Origin: Pseudobutyrivibrio sp. YE44
GTDB taxonomy: Bacteria; Bacillota; Clostridia; Lachnospirales; Lachnospiraceae
Length of the DNA stretch: 64,000 bases
Assembly: GCF_900104335.1 (NCBI RefSeq)
Contig: NZ_FMXT01000008.1
Span: 1 to 64,000 of the forward strand
Direction of reading: 5' to 3'
In this document: positions 33,604 to 42,729 of the stretch, piece after piece
Position numbering within the stretch: position 1 is the stretch's first letter
Layout: every line of letters begins with the position of its first letter
Notes under the pieces: model-generated
What the model was told of the DNA's origin: nothing
Database searches by the model: none
Seen by the model: the letters and a program-made list of their open reading frames with translations, nothing else
Position numbers and translations under genes: made by a program

Positions 33604-35927
33604 TTTCGAATAAAAAGAAGGATATATCAGCACAGGAGTCTATTCCATTTGACAGAATGTTTAGAGATGGAATATGTAGAGTGGATCAGGATTTCTATAC
33701 GAAGACAATTGAGTTTGCAGATATAAACTATCAGTTGGCACAGCAAGAAGATAAGACAGAGATTTTTTCTGAGTGGTGTAGCTTTTTGAATTTCTTTGAC
33801 AGTTCAGTGAGTTTTCAGCTCAGCTTTTTAAATACATCGGTAGACGCAGCAAACTTCCAGAAGAGAATTGCTATTAAGCATCAGACAGATGGTTTTGATG
33901 ATGTGAGAGATGAATATACAGGCATTTTACTTCATCAGATGGAGGCAGGAAATAACGGCCTTACAAAGACAAAGTACTTAAGTTTTGGGATTCATGCAAA
34001 GTCTATCAAGGAAGCAAAGCCAAGACTTCAACATATTGAGACGGATATACTGAATAATTTTAAGCAGCTTGGTGTGCAGGCTAAGACATTAGATGGAAAG
34101 GAGCGCTTAGCTCTTATGCATCAGATGTTTCATATGGGAAGTGATGAGAGATTTCACTTCGATTGGGATAAGTGTTTAAAAGCGGGGAATTCTCCTAAAG
34201 ATTTTATTGCACCGAGCAGTTTCCATTTTGAAAATGGAAGACGATTCAAGATAGGAGAAACTTATTGTGCAATGAATTTTCTATCCATTGATGCGTCAGA
34301 TATTAGTGATAGAATGCTGGCTGATTTGCTAGACATAGAGTCAAACCAGATTGTTACAATGCATATTCAATCAGTGGATCAGAATGAGGCTATTAAGACT
34401 ATCAAGCATACAATTACTGAGCTTGATAGAAGTAAGATTGAGGAGCAGAAAAAGGCAGTAAGAGCGGGGTATGATATGGATATCATTCCAACGGATCTTG
34501 CAACATATGGTAAAGATGCGAAAGCTCTTCTTAAAGAGCTACAATCACAGAATGAGAGAATGTTTTTGTTGACCTTTCTCATTCTTAACACAGGAGCAAC
34601 GAAGGAAGAGTTAGAAAACAATGTGTTCCAGACAAAATCTATTGCACAGAAGCACAACTGTAATCTGATACGATTAGATTTTCAGCAGGAGGATGGATTG
34701 ATGAGCTGCTTACCATTAGCTAACAACCTCATTGAGATTCAACGTGGTATGACTACAAGCTCTACTGCGATATTTGTGCCATTTACAACTCAGGAGTTAT
34801 TTCAGGACAGTGCAGCTAGTCTTTATTATGGGCTTAATGCTCTTTCAAATAACTTGATATTTGTAGATAGAAAGAGACTTAAGAATCCAAATGGTCTAAT
34901 TCTTGGAACGCCTGGAGCGGGCAAATCATTCTCAGCAAAGCGAGAGATTGCTAATGCGTTTCTAGTAACAAACGATGACATTATCATTTCAGACCCTGAG
35001 TCAGAGTATAAAGACTTGGTAGAGCGATTCCATGGACAGGTAATAAAGATTAGTCCGACATCAGATCAGTACATCAATCCTATGGACATAAATATGAACT
35101 ATTCTGATGATGACAACCCAGTATCCCTCAAGGCTGATTTTATACTTTCATTATGCGAGCTTATAGTTGGTTCAAAGGAAGGTTTGAAGCCAGTTGAAAA
35201 GACTGTAATTGATAGATGTATCAGAAAGGTTTATCAGAGATATTTTGAGGACCCTAGACCTGAGAAAATGCCTATGTTAGAGGATTTGTACAAGGAACTT
35301 TTAGCGCAGCAGGAAAAGGAGGCCGAGCATGTGGCACAGGCTTTGGAAATATATGTTACAGGTTCTCTTAATGTGTTCAACCACCGCACAAATGTTGAAC
35401 TCAATAACCGTCTAGTGTGCTATGACATTAAAGACTTAGGCAAGCAGCTTAAGAAGATTGGAATGCTGGTAGTTCAAGATCAGGTGTGGGGAAGAGTAAC
35501 GGAAAACAGAGCAGTTGGTAAGTCAACTCGTTACTATATGGATGAAATGCATTTGCTACTTAGAGAAGAACAGACAGCAGCTTACACCGTAGAGATTTGG
35601 AAGAGATTCAGAAAATGGGGAGGTATTCCAACTGGTATTACTCAGAACGTAAAGGATCTTTTGGCATCAAAGGAGGTTGAAAATATATTTGAAAACTCTG
35701 ATTTCATCTACATGCTTAATCAGGCTGTGGGAGATCGAGCAATACTTGCAAAGCAATTAAACATAAGCCCTCATCAGCTTTCGTATGTAACACATTCGGG
35801 ACCTGGTGAAGGGCTTATATTTTTTGGAAATGTAATTTTGCCATTTGTAGACAGATTTCCAACAGATACAGAGCTTTATCGCATCATGACAACAAAGCTA
35901 GAGGAAGTTGTAGAAAAGAAGGAGTAG
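33594..35927 (+). CDS. VirB4/TraE-like conjugation ATPase
   Basis: This 777-residue motor ATPase powers the type IV secretion channel. The Walker A motif is ILGTPGAGKSFSAKREI (around residue 440), with DIIISDPESEYKDLV just after. Walker B is RYYMDEMHLLL, and the ITQNVKDLLAS and GEGLIFFGN segments follow near the end. The length is usual for the CD1110 family. The ORF starts inside prgI behind GGAGGAAG. Confidence 0.95.
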   Translation: MFLISNKKKDISAQESIPFDRMFRDGICRVDQDFYTKTIEFADINYQLAQQEDKTEIFSEWCSFLNFFDSSVSFQLSFLNTSVDAANFQKRIAIKHQTDGFDDVRDEYTGILLHQMEAGNNGLTKTKYLSFGIHAKSIKEAKPRLQHIETDILNNFKQLGVQAKTLDGKERLALMHQMFHMGSDERFHFDWDKCLKAGNSPKDFIAPSSFHFENGRRFKIGETYCAMNFLSIDASDISDRMLADLLDIESNQIVTMHIQSVDQNEAIKTIKHTITELDRSKIEEQKKAVRAGYDMDIIPTDLATYGKDAKALLKELQSQNERMFLLTFLILNTGATKEELENNVFQTKSIAQKHNCNLIRLDFQQEDGLMSCLPLANNLIEIQRGMTTSSTAIFVPFTTQELFQDSAASLYYGLNALSNNLIFVDRKRLKNPNGLILGTPGAGKSFSAKREIANAFLVTNDDIIISDPESEYKDLVERFHGQVIKISPTSDQYINPMDINMNYSDDDNPVSLKADFILSLCELIVGSKEGLKPVEKTVIDRCIRKVYQRYFEDPRPEKMPMLEDLYKELLAQQEKEAEHVAQALEIYVTGSLNVFNHRTNVELNNRLVCYDIKDLGKQLKKIGMLVVQDQVWGRVTENRAVGKSTRYYMDEMHLLLREEQTAAYTVEIWKRFRKWGGIPTGITQNVKDLLASKEVENIFENSDFIYMLNQAVGDRAILAKQLNISPHQLSYVTHSGPGEGLIFFGNVILPFVDRFPTDTELYRIMTTKLEEVVEKKE

Positions 35928-35930
35928 AGA

Positions 35931-37346
35931 ATGAAGGAAAAGCTAAAGGACAGGAGTGCTACAGCTGCAAAGTATGGGCAAAAGCTTAAAACATTAACTG
36001 AAAAGTCCATTGGACAGGGTGAGGAGGAGGGAACAGATAAGGAGGTGGTTGATGAAGCTATTGATATTGCATCAAGCACTAGAAGTAAGGCTATTCAACG
36101 AAAGCGGATTAGACAGGAACAGATAAAGGCAGCCAAGAAGAAGGAAGAGGTAAAGGCAGCTAATAATCGTTTCAGTCCGTCAAAAAGATTTGTCGATGAA
36201 GCTGGAAGTGATGCAGCAGAGAGCATCAAAGAGCGCCTTAAGGAGTTTTTGGAAGACAATCCGAAGATTGCGCTAATTGCCGTGATTGTCTTAGTTCTGC
36301 TGCTATTTATTGGAACAACCTTTACTTCCTGCTCTGGAGTAATGGGAGGTATCACATCGCTTACAGTTGAAAGCTCATACACAGCAAGCGATAGAAACAT
36401 CATAGCAGTAGATAATAAATACAAGAAAAAGGAGAAAGCTCTTCAGAAGAAGATAGACACTATTGAGATAACAAAACCAGGATATGATGAGTATCGTTAT
36501 GATGTGGCAGGAATAGGTCATGATCCATACGAGCTAGCTGCTTTGCTTACAGTGCTTTATGAGGATTACACACAATCTGAAGTTGCTGAAGCAATAAATA
36601 CTATTTTCAACCATCAGTATCAGTTCACTACACAGGAGATAACGGAGACCCGTTATAGGACTGAAACTAGGACAGGAACCAGAGAGGTGACAAACTCGAA
36701 AGGAGAAACCAGCACAGAAAGTTATTCCTATACAGTGCTAGTCCCTTATGACTGGCATGTTCTTAAGGTATCTCTTACTAATGGAGGTATAGAGGCTGCT
36801 AGGTCAGCAATGATACGTAGCGATGATTTAAACTCACGCTATTCAATACTTACAGAGATGAAAGGGAATAAGCCTGAAATCTTTGGAGATAACATTTATG
36901 TAGATGAAATGATTACTGACGACTATGAGGATTATGATGTACCTCCAGATGTCTTGAGCGATGAACAGTTTGCAAGGATGCATCAGGAAGCAGAGAAGTA
37001 CCTAGGATATCCGTATGTGTGGGGTGGCTCAAATCCTGAGGAGAGTTTTGATTGTTCAGGGTTTGTATGTTATGTCATTAATCATTGTGGTAACGGATGG
37101 AACGTAGGAAGAACAACGGCTAATGGATTAAAACAGGCTACTGCAAGAGTAAAACCAGCAAATGTAAAAGCAGGAGATTTGATTTTCTTCAAAGGGACGT
37201 ATGCTACGGGTGGAGCCAGCCATGTAGGTATTGTGGTTGATCCAGAAAATAAAATAATGATTCATTGTGGGTCACCAATATCTTATGCAAGCTATGACAC
37301 AAGCTATTGGAGGGCTCATTTTTATTGTTATGGAAGAATCAGATAG
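35931..37346 (+). CDS. Membrane-anchored NlpC/P60 peptidoglycan hydrolase (CD1108 family)
   Basis: This 471-residue protein opens a passage through the wall for the conjugation channel. The N-terminal 110 residues are cytoplasmic and charged, followed by one membrane segment (IALIAVIVLVLLLFIGTTFT). The exported part has a helical domain and ends in an NlpC/P60 domain: YLGYPYVWGGSNPEESFDCSGFVCYV with the catalytic Cys, SHVGIVVD with the His, and a later HCG. AGAATGAAGG and an upstream GGAG set the start four bases after VirB4. Confidence 0.93.
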   Translation: MKEKLKDRSATAAKYGQKLKTLTEKSIGQGEEEGTDKEVVDEAIDIASSTRSKAIQRKRIRQEQIKAAKKKEEVKAANNRFSPSKRFVDEAGSDAAESIKERLKEFLEDNPKIALIAVIVLVLLLFIGTTFTSCSGVMGGITSLTVESSYTASDRNIIAVDNKYKKKEKALQKKIDTIEITKPGYDEYRYDVAGIGHDPYELAALLTVLYEDYTQSEVAEAINTIFNHQYQFTTQEITETRYRTETRTGTREVTNSKGETSTESYSYTVLVPYDWHVLKVSLTNGGIEAARSAMIRSDDLNSRYSILTEMKGNKPEIFGDNIYVDEMITDDYEDYDVPPDVLSDEQFARMHQEAEKYLGYPYVWGGSNPEESFDCSGFVCYVINHCGNGWNVGRTTANGLKQATARVKPANVKAGDLIFFKGTYATGGASHVGIVVDPENKIMIHCGSPISYASYDTSYWRAHFYCYGRIR

Positions 37347-37354
37347 GAGGAAGA

Positions 37355-37651
37355 ATGTACGAGAGATTGGATAAGCTTCGCGCAGAAGTGGAGCGAATTA
37401 AAAAGAAAATTGAGGATGATAAGGCAAGGCTTAGGGCAGCAGAGCTAAAGCTTAAGAACGCCGAGAACTCTCAGATATTAGCAGATGTTGGGGCGTTAAA
37501 TATGTCACCAGAGCAGTTGGCACAGTTCCTTCAGTTGGTGCAGCAGGGGCAGGTTGGTAATGTAGTTGTTGCAAAGCCAGAGATAGAGGCAAAGGAAGAT
37601 GATATCGATGATATAGAGAAAGAGGAGGATGAAGAGAATGAAGATTACTAA
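37355..37651 (+). CDS. DUF4315 family protein
   Basis: This 98-residue protein begins with a long charged coiled coil ([36 protein letters not shown]) followed by [19 protein letters not shown] and an acidic tail. It is a small DUF4315 protein always seen in this ICE family after the NlpC gene. Function is unknown. The start at 37355 has AGGAGGAAG upstream; the ATG at 37307 lies within the hydrolase gene. Confidence 0.88.
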   Translation: MYERLDKLRAEVERIKKKIEDDKARLRAAELKLKNAENSQILADVGALNMSPEQLAQFLQLVQQGQVGNVVVAKPEIEAKEDDIDDIEKEEDEENEDY

Positions 37652-38369
37652 AATTGCAGCAGTGGGAACAGCTTTAATGGTTGGCCTAACCCCAATGACA
37701 GCTTTTGCAAAATACGATGAAACGGCTGAGATAGAAGACACAGAGATTATGACAGTTGAGAGTAACACGGACTATAGAGAATCCAGCAAGGAAAAGCAAC
37801 CAGAAGATGATGTAGAGGTTGAAGAAGTAGATGAAGAGGATTATGGCTCACTTACTCCTGAAGGCAATATGGAGTTAGTGGATGATTATGGCAGCATCGA
37901 AGTAGGCGGTAAGCAGTTCATTACTGTTACAACAAAGAGTGGCAATTACTTTTACATAATCATAGATAGAGATGACAGTGGCAATGAGACAGTTCACTTT
38001 CTCAATCAGGTGGACGAATCAGATCTTCTAGCTCTCATGGACGATGATGAGAAAGAAATATACGAGGAAAGTAAGGAAGCTGAAGACGAAGAAATCGAAG
38101 AGAAAGAAGTTGTCCAAGATGATGAAAATAAGACAGATGAAAATGACGATAATAAGAAATCTGGACATTCTAAGTTGAATGGAATAATGTCATTAATTCT
38201 TATTGTTACAATCAGTGCTTTAGCAGGTTTCTTCTACTTCAAAAAGTATAAAAAGCAGAAGACAAAAAAGACAGACTTACCTGATCCTGATTTGGATTAT
38301 GTAGAGGACGATTTTGTGGATTCTCTTGTTCAGGAGGATGCAGATGGAGAAGAAGGAGACCAGGAATAG
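37638..38369 (+). CDS. DUF4366 family surface protein
   Basis: This 243-residue protein has a signal peptide ([24 protein letters not shown]), an acidic exported region with the DUF4366 core ([43 protein letters not shown]), and a C-terminal membrane helix ([22 protein letters not shown]) with a basic, then acidic tail. It is a standard part of Tn1549-like transfer modules, probably a surface component of the channel. The start at 37638 is spaced 9 bases from AGAGGAGG. Confidence 0.88.
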   Translation: MKITKIAAVGTALMVGLTPMTAFAKYDETAEIEDTEIMTVESNTDYRESSKEKQPEDDVEVEEVDEEDYGSLTPEGNMELVDDYGSIEVGGKQFITVTTKSGNYFYIIIDRDDSGNETVHFLNQVDESDLLALMDDDEKEIYEESKEAEDEEIEEKEVVQDDENKTDENDDNKKSGHSKLNGIMSLILIVTISALAGFFYFKKYKKQKTKKTDLPDPDLDYVEDDFVDSLVQEDADGEEGDQE

Positions 38370-38682
38370 ACAGATTCATTTTCTAGTGAATGAGTCTGAA
38401 GAAGAACTCATCAAAAAGAAAATGCAGGAGGCTGGCATAAATAGCATGGCAGCATATATGAGAAAGATGGCTATTGATGGATACACTATAAAGCTTGATT
38501 TGACAGATATGAGGGAGGCGGTTCGCCTCCTTCGTATCAATTCGAATAACCTAAATCAATATGCTAGACGTGCAAATGAGACTGGAAGCATTTATGTGGC
38601 GGATATAAAAGAGCTTCAAAAGAGCCAAGAAGAAATATGGCAAATGATGAAGGGGATATTGGGGCGCTTAGTAGAAATCTAA
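38344..38682 (+). CDS. mobC: MobC family relaxosome accessory protein
   Basis: This 112-residue protein has an N-terminal ribbon-helix-helix-like part ([38 protein letters not shown]) and the MobC core [24 protein letters not shown]. MobC helps the relaxase open the DNA at oriT. The start at 38344 lies behind CAGGAGG and within the end of the DUF4366 gene, so the two are coupled. The relaxase gene follows after 16 bases. Confidence 0.9.
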   Translation: MEKKETRNRQIHFLVNESEEELIKKKMQEAGINSMAAYMRKMAIDGYTIKLDLTDMREAVRLLRINSNNLNQYARRANETGSIYVADIKELQKSQEEIWQMMKGILGRLVEI

Positions 38683-38698
38683 AAGAGGAGGTGAAGTC

Positions 38699-39862
38699 GT
38701 GGCAGCAACGAGAATCATTCCAATGCATATCAACAAGGGAAAGACTATTCAAGCATGTGTAAAGGCTAGATTGGATTATGTAAAGAATGATGAGAAGACT
38801 GAGAATGGCGAATATGTTAGCTCATATGCTTGTGATCCAAAGACTGTTACAGAGGAATTCCTGTTATCGAAGAAGGAATATTATAGGCTGACAGGCAGGC
38901 ATCCACATGGAGATATAATTGCATATCAGTTGAGACAGTCCTTTAAGCCGGGGGAGGTCACAGCTCAAGAGGCTAATCAAATTGGTTACGAGTTAGCAGA
39001 GAAGCTGACAAAGGGAAATCACGCTTTTATCGTTGCTACCCATACAGATAAGGAGCATATCCATAATCATATTGTTTGGAACAGTACGGATTTAAATTGC
39101 TCAAGAAAATATAGGAATTTTCTGGGAAGTTACAGAGTTGTTCAGCGAGTTTCTGATGAGATTTGTATGAATCATGGTCTGTCAGTTATCAAGCCAAGAC
39201 CATATAGGGATAGACCAAAATATAAAGGCCATCCTGGAGCACCAGTCAAGAGAAAGTTTGATTTGCTGGTTGATATACAAAAGAAGCTTAAGGAGGGAAA
39301 AGGCGGAGGCTATGAACGTTGGGCTAAGGTTTTCAATGCAAAGCAGATAACTCAGACACTCCTTTTTATGCGTGATAACAATATCCGTGATTATGAAACT
39401 TTGAGCGAAAAGGCTGATGATGCTTCAAGCAAATTTGATGAGCTAAGTTCTGCTATTAAGGAAAAGGAAGCAAAGCTTCAGCGAATTGGCGCTATACGTA
39501 TGAACATTATCAATTATGCTAAGACGAGAGAGACTTATGTGAAATATCGTGAGAGCGGATATAGCAAAAAGTTCTATGAGGCAAATAGAGAGGAGATTAC
39601 AGTCCATAAGGCAGCAAAGAAAGCATTTGATGCTATGTCTCCTGAGGAGAAGCCGAATGGAAAACTACCAACGGTTAAACAACTAAGCACTGAGTATGCG
39701 GAGGCGTTGGCAGAGAAGAAAAAGCTATATGGTGAATATCGTTTGGCTAAGAAAAATATGGCCGATTATGTAAAGGCCAAACGTAATATTGATGACTTCT
39801 TGGCGATGGAGAAGGAGCCAGAAAGAAGTCGAGAAAGAGGTAAGAGGGACGCCGAAAGGTGA
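38699..39862 (+). CDS. Relaxase (MobA/VirD2-like)
   Basis: This 387-residue protein nicks one DNA strand at oriT and leads it into the recipient. The three-histidine metal site is seen in HTDKEHIHNHIVWNS. A candidate catalytic tyrosine lies in KKEYYRLTGRHPHGD. The N terminus (ATRIIPMHINKGKTIQACVKARLDYV) matches the CD1107 relatives. The C-terminal half is helical, with a coiled coil. It starts with GTG behind AGGAGGTGAAG. It is somewhat short for this group but shows no break. Confidence 0.92.
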   Translation: MAATRIIPMHINKGKTIQACVKARLDYVKNDEKTENGEYVSSYACDPKTVTEEFLLSKKEYYRLTGRHPHGDIIAYQLRQSFKPGEVTAQEANQIGYELAEKLTKGNHAFIVATHTDKEHIHNHIVWNSTDLNCSRKYRNFLGSYRVVQRVSDEICMNHGLSVIKPRPYRDRPKYKGHPGAPVKRKFDLLVDIQKKLKEGKGGGYERWAKVFNAKQITQTLLFMRDNNIRDYETLSEKADDASSKFDELSSAIKEKEAKLQRIGAIRMNIINYAKTRETYVKYRESGYSKKFYEANREEITVHKAAKKAFDAMSPEEKPNGKLPTVKQLSTEYAEALAEKKKLYGEYRLAKKNMADYVKAKRNIDDFLAMEKEPERSRERGKRDAER

Positions 39863-39899
39863 TACCGAAGCCAGTGAGTGAAACAAGCTGTTCTAGGGG

Positions 39900-39958
39900 G
39901 CTGGGGCAGCTTCCCCAGCAAGCATATTGCAAAACCTGTACAGGTTTGCCTTGCTTGC
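39900..39958. other. Candidate origin of transfer or other structured non-coding site
   Basis: After the relaxase gene, in unusually GC-rich DNA, a perfect 7-bp hairpin GCTGGGG / CCCCAGC (39900-39919) is followed by a nested inverted repeat: GCAAGC / GCTTGC outside (39918-39958) and the palindrome AAACCTGTACAGGTTT inside (39932-39947). The place and structure suit oriT. Confidence 0.5.
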
Positions 39959-40021
39959 CACTCTCTAGAAGGACCCTAAAAGAGACCCGCGGGACGGGCG
40001 TTAATGCAAAGGAGGAGAAGA

Positions 40022-40426
40022 ATGAACAAGGTATTATTGATTGGACGATTGACTAGAGAACCAGAGGTAAGATATGGCGGAGAGAATAAGGATAAGGCGG
40101 TAGCTAGATACACTTTAGCCGTTGAGCGTCGCTTTAAAAAGGACGGAGATGATACTGCAGATTTCATTAATTGCACGGCATTTGGCAAGGGAGCAGAGTT
40201 TGCAGAGAAGTATCTTCATAAAGGAAACAAGATTGCTGTCATAGGGAGAATTCAGACTGGCAGTTATACTAACAAAGATGGAATCAAGGTGTACACCACA
40301 GATGTGATTGTAGATGAGCACGAGTTTGCTGATAGCAAGGGTGCATCAGGGGGTACACCAGATCCAAATGATGGCGGTATCAATCCCGTGGTGGATGGGA
40401 TTGATGAGGAGTTGCCATTTAACTAG
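40022..40426 (+). CDS. ssb: ICE-encoded single-stranded DNA-binding protein
   Basis: This 134-residue OB-fold SSB starts MNKVLLIGRLTREPEVRYGG and keeps DFINCTAFGKGAEF and the acidic tip DEELPFN. It is related to the chromosomal SSB at 13310 but differs throughout. It would coat the single strand during transfer and establishment. The start at 40022 follows AAAGGAGGAG; the ATG at 40004 would place the RBS inside the gene. A terminator ends the transfer operon here. Confidence 0.95.
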   Translation: MNKVLLIGRLTREPEVRYGGENKDKAVARYTLAVERRFKKDGDDTADFINCTAFGKGAEFAEKYLHKGNKIAVIGRIQTGSYTNKDGIKVYTTDVIVDEHEFADSKGASGGTPDPNDGGINPVVDGIDEELPFN

Positions 40427-40431
40427 AAAAT

Positions 40432-40470
40432 GCAGTGGGCTGATTAGATAACCTTTTCAGCCCACTGCGT
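40432..40470. terminator. Bidirectional terminator
   Basis: A perfect 11-bp stem GCAGTGGGCTG / CAGCCCACTGC separates the convergent ssb and restriction genes. Confidence 0.85.
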
Positions 40471-41001
40471 TTATTTGTCAGGAACAAGTCCCCAAGTCAT
40501 AGCACGACCGGAGTAATTCCAATATCTTATGTCTTGTTCGATAAATAGCCATTTAATAGTTTTTACGATGTGATCTACAGGTAATCCAGTGTTAAATGTA
40601 ATATCTGAATAATCAGATTCGGGAACATCTTCGCAGTTATATACACGGAATAAAACATCATATAGCCGTGAATACATATGTGTGTTTTCGAATTTTTTGG
40701 CAGCTAAATCATACTTGAAGTCATCATGTTTTGGATAATTACGTTTTCTTTTACCCTCGGAAGCATAGTTTGTATTCTCAACACAAACCAAGAAATCAAA
40801 TCCATTATGTAAATTTGCTGGTCTCTGAAGGTAAACTCTATTTCCATCTTTAAGCTGTTCAACGTAATAGATATATCTGGAAGCTAAAGACTCTTGACCT
40901 TGACCAGGTTCTTCTCTTGATAGATATTCAACTACCCGCATTCTAACTTCGTTTCTTGAACCAGAATTAGAGAAAAAATGAGTTATTTCATATCTTGACA
41001 T
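40471..41001 (-). CDS. Restriction-locus protein, unknown
   Basis: This 176-residue protein is encoded 15 bases after the probable endonuclease gene and in the same operon. It has no signal peptide and no membrane segment. The segments YIYYVEQLKDGNRVYLQRPANLHNGFDFLVCVENTNY and YSRLYDVLFRVYNCEDVP give no family I recognise. It may be a second endonuclease subunit, or a specificity or nicking partner. GGGAGG is placed before the start. Confidence 0.7.
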   Translation of the reverse strand: MSRYEITHFFSNSGSRNEVRMRVVEYLSREEPGQGQESLASRYIYYVEQLKDGNRVYLQRPANLHNGFDFLVCVENTNYASEGKRKRNYPKHDDFKYDLAAKKFENTHMYSRLYDVLFRVYNCEDVPESDYSDITFNTGLPVDHIVKTIKWLFIEQDIRYWNYSGRAMTWGLVPDK

Positions 41002-41016
41002 ATTAACACCTCCCGT

Positions 41017-41538
41017 TTACAAACCAATTGCATCTAATGGAAGATCGTTGAAAAAGAAGTTGCAACCAGAATCTTCGATGTATTCTAGGGTGTCATCATA
41101 CATATCCTGCTTAAACCAGTCATTAAACAAATATATAAAGACAACGTGGATGTCTAATGGGTCAAATAACTTTTGATATTCTCGTTTCTTAAAATCACAA
41201 TTTGGAAGCTTTTCATCAACAGAACCCGATGAATTTTGAAATTTCTTCTCGATTATGTAGGCTGTGTTATTAGTAAAGTTGATAAAAGCTTCGTCAGGTA
41301 GCCATTTTTTTGAATTATAATCTTTGTAATTAATACCGTGGTTATTTAAAAAATGGGAGTACAGAGCATGTTTTGGTACTGAAACACCCAAAAGAGCATC
41401 ATTCAGGAAAACTTCGTGGTTTACTACTTCATATCCAGCAGAAAATAGTAGATCATCAAGATTTGTTGATTGTTCAAAGTGTAAACCATTAGCATTTGTA
41501 CGTGCTCCGCCACCATGTGTATTTATTCTTCTTGGCAT
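41017..41538 (-). CDS. Type II restriction endonuclease, PD-(D/E)xK type
   Basis: This 173-residue protein carries a catalytic pattern of the restriction nuclease fold: LPDEAFINF, then YIIEKKFQNSSGSVDEKLPNCDFKKREYQKLF, where the E-x-K pair and the preceding acidic residue stand. The GSVDEKL-type stretch is known to me from type II enzymes. It is transcribed behind the C-protein gene, opposite to the methyltransferase gene. The recognition site cannot be read. Confidence 0.8.
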   Translation of the reverse strand: MPRRINTHGGGARTNANGLHFEQSTNLDDLLFSAGYEVVNHEVFLNDALLGVSVPKHALYSHFLNNHGINYKDYNSKKWLPDEAFINFTNNTAYIIEKKFQNSSGSVDEKLPNCDFKKREYQKLFDPLDIHVVFIYLFNDWFKQDMYDDTLEYIEDSGCNFFFNDLPLDAIGL

Positions 41539-41539
41539 A

Positions 41540-41779
41540 TTATTCTTTCCTCCTTACAAAAAATTCAGTAATATCAACATTTAGCTCGTTTGCGATTTGG
41601 TTAAGAACAGAAATGGACAAGCTTTTCTCACAACCGGCAGCTTCGATTTTTGATAAATAGCTGAGACTAATTTTGACATTATCGGCTAATTGAGCTTGTG
41701 TAAGAGAGGCAGATTCACGAAAAAGTTTTATATTATGACCAATTGTGTAATATAAATCTGATTCATTTTCAAAATTCAT
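41540..41779 (-). CDS. Controller (C) protein, XRE family
   Basis: This protein of 79 residues is a single helix-turn-helix domain (LFRESASLTQAQLADNVKISLSYLSKIEAAG). C proteins delay the endonuclease until the new host's DNA is methylated. The start at 41779 is favoured because AAAGGAG lies 9 bases upstream; the ATG at 41788 would touch it. The stop lies 1 base before the endonuclease start, so they are coupled. Two matching inverted repeats lie just upstream. Confidence 0.88.
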   Translation of the reverse strand: MNFENESDLYYTIGHNIKLFRESASLTQAQLADNVKISLSYLSKIEAAGCEKSLSISVLNQIANELNVDITEFFVRRKE

Positions 41780-41800
41780 AGGCACCATCTCCTTTGATAT

Positions 41801-41861
41801 TCACTATTTGTGAATTATTATTACATTGATAATTAACAGTTAAAATTCACTTATTGTGAAA
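41801..41861. promoter_or_regulatory. Two C-boxes in the divergent promoter region
   Basis: TTCAC-N5-GTGAA occurs at 41801-41815 and again at 41847-41861, centres 46 bp apart, between the C-protein and methyltransferase genes. Binding of the C protein to these sites is expected. Confidence 0.85.
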
Positions 41862-41937
41862 GTGGGTTATAGAAAAATACTATTGATAAAAAGAAAAAAG
41901 TTATGTAACATGAACGTAAAAGAAAGGAGGGAATAAT

Positions 41938-42663
41938 ATACAAATAGAACCGAGCAGCTTTTGCCCAGAGCAGACAACAATTTGGTCATTTCCAGACCGT
42001 GGCAATTGGGCAACACATTCAGGGGAGTATAGAGGTAACTGGTCACCATATGTACCAAGAAATCTAATTCTAAAATATTCACAACAGGGCGATTGGATTT
42101 TGGATCAATTTGTTGGTAGTGGAACAACATTAGTTGAGGCAAAACTTCTAAACCGAAATGCTATAGGTGTTGATATAAATCAACGAGCTATTTCAATTTC
42201 TGAAAAAAATCTTAATTTTCAAGTAGATTCCCATTCTAAAATATTTTTAAAAAATGGAAGTGCATCTGATTTAAGCTTTATGAAGGATGAGAAAATTGAT
42301 TTCATTTGCACGCATCCACCTTATGCAAATATTATTCGCTATAGCGAAGGAATAGAAAAAGATATATCTCTTTTAGATGTGAATGACTTTTTAGAAGAGA
42401 TGAAAAATGTTGCAAGAGAATCATATCGTGTACTAAAAAAAACAAAAAAATGCGCAGTTATGATTGGAGACATAAGAAGACATGGAAATGTAGTACCGTT
42501 AGGATTCAAAATGATGCAATGTTTTATCGAAAGTGGCTTTTCATTAAAAGAAATAATAATAAAAGAGCAACATAATTGTCGTTCTACAAATAAGTGGAAA
42601 AGTATCAGTAAATCATTCCTTCTGCTTGCACACGAATATATCTTTGTTTTCGAAAAAAAGTAA
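41938..42663 (+). CDS. DNA methyltransferase (N6-adenine or N4-cytosine), unusual start
   Basis: This protein of about 241 residues protects the host DNA from the linked endonuclease. It has motif I DQFVGSGTTLVEAKLL, VDINQRAI, and motif IV THPPYANIIRYS. Coding similarity runs upstream of the first ATG (42100): the in-frame stretch WSFPDRGNWATHSGEYRGNWSPYVPRNLILKYS is clearly part of the enzyme. The frame has no ATG, GTG or TTG back to a stop at 41917. The best candidate is an ATA at 41938, 7 bases after AAGGAGG. An alternative is a one-base frameshift from the ATG at 41910 (MNVKERRE). Confidence 0.8.
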   Translation: MQIEPSSFCPEQTTIWSFPDRGNWATHSGEYRGNWSPYVPRNLILKYSQQGDWILDQFVGSGTTLVEAKLLNRNAIGVDINQRAISISEKNLNFQVDSHSKIFLKNGSASDLSFMKDEKIDFICTHPPYANIIRYSEGIEKDISLLDVNDFLEEMKNVARESYRVLKKTKKCAVMIGDIRRHGNVVPLGFKMMQCFIESGFSLKEIIIKEQHNCRSTNKWKSISKSFLLLAHEYIFVFEKK

Positions 42664-42666
42664 AAT

Positions 42667-42699
42667 AATGTCCTTTAAAATGTCCTCCTGTGATATACT
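42667..42699 (+). promoter_or_regulatory. Promoter with AATGTCCT direct repeats before the WYL gene
   Basis: AATGTCCT at 42667 and 42679 (12-bp step) overlap the expected -35 region; TATACT with a TG extension lies at 42694. This is a probable autoregulatory site. Confidence 0.65.
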
Positions 42700-42729
42700 G
42701 AAAACAGTATTTATATGGGAGGATTTTCT

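Noticed and set aside
42100-42663. Methyltransferase starting at the first ATG
   Set aside because: It would cut off a clearly conserved segment and begin inside motif I; the coding region extends to 41938.
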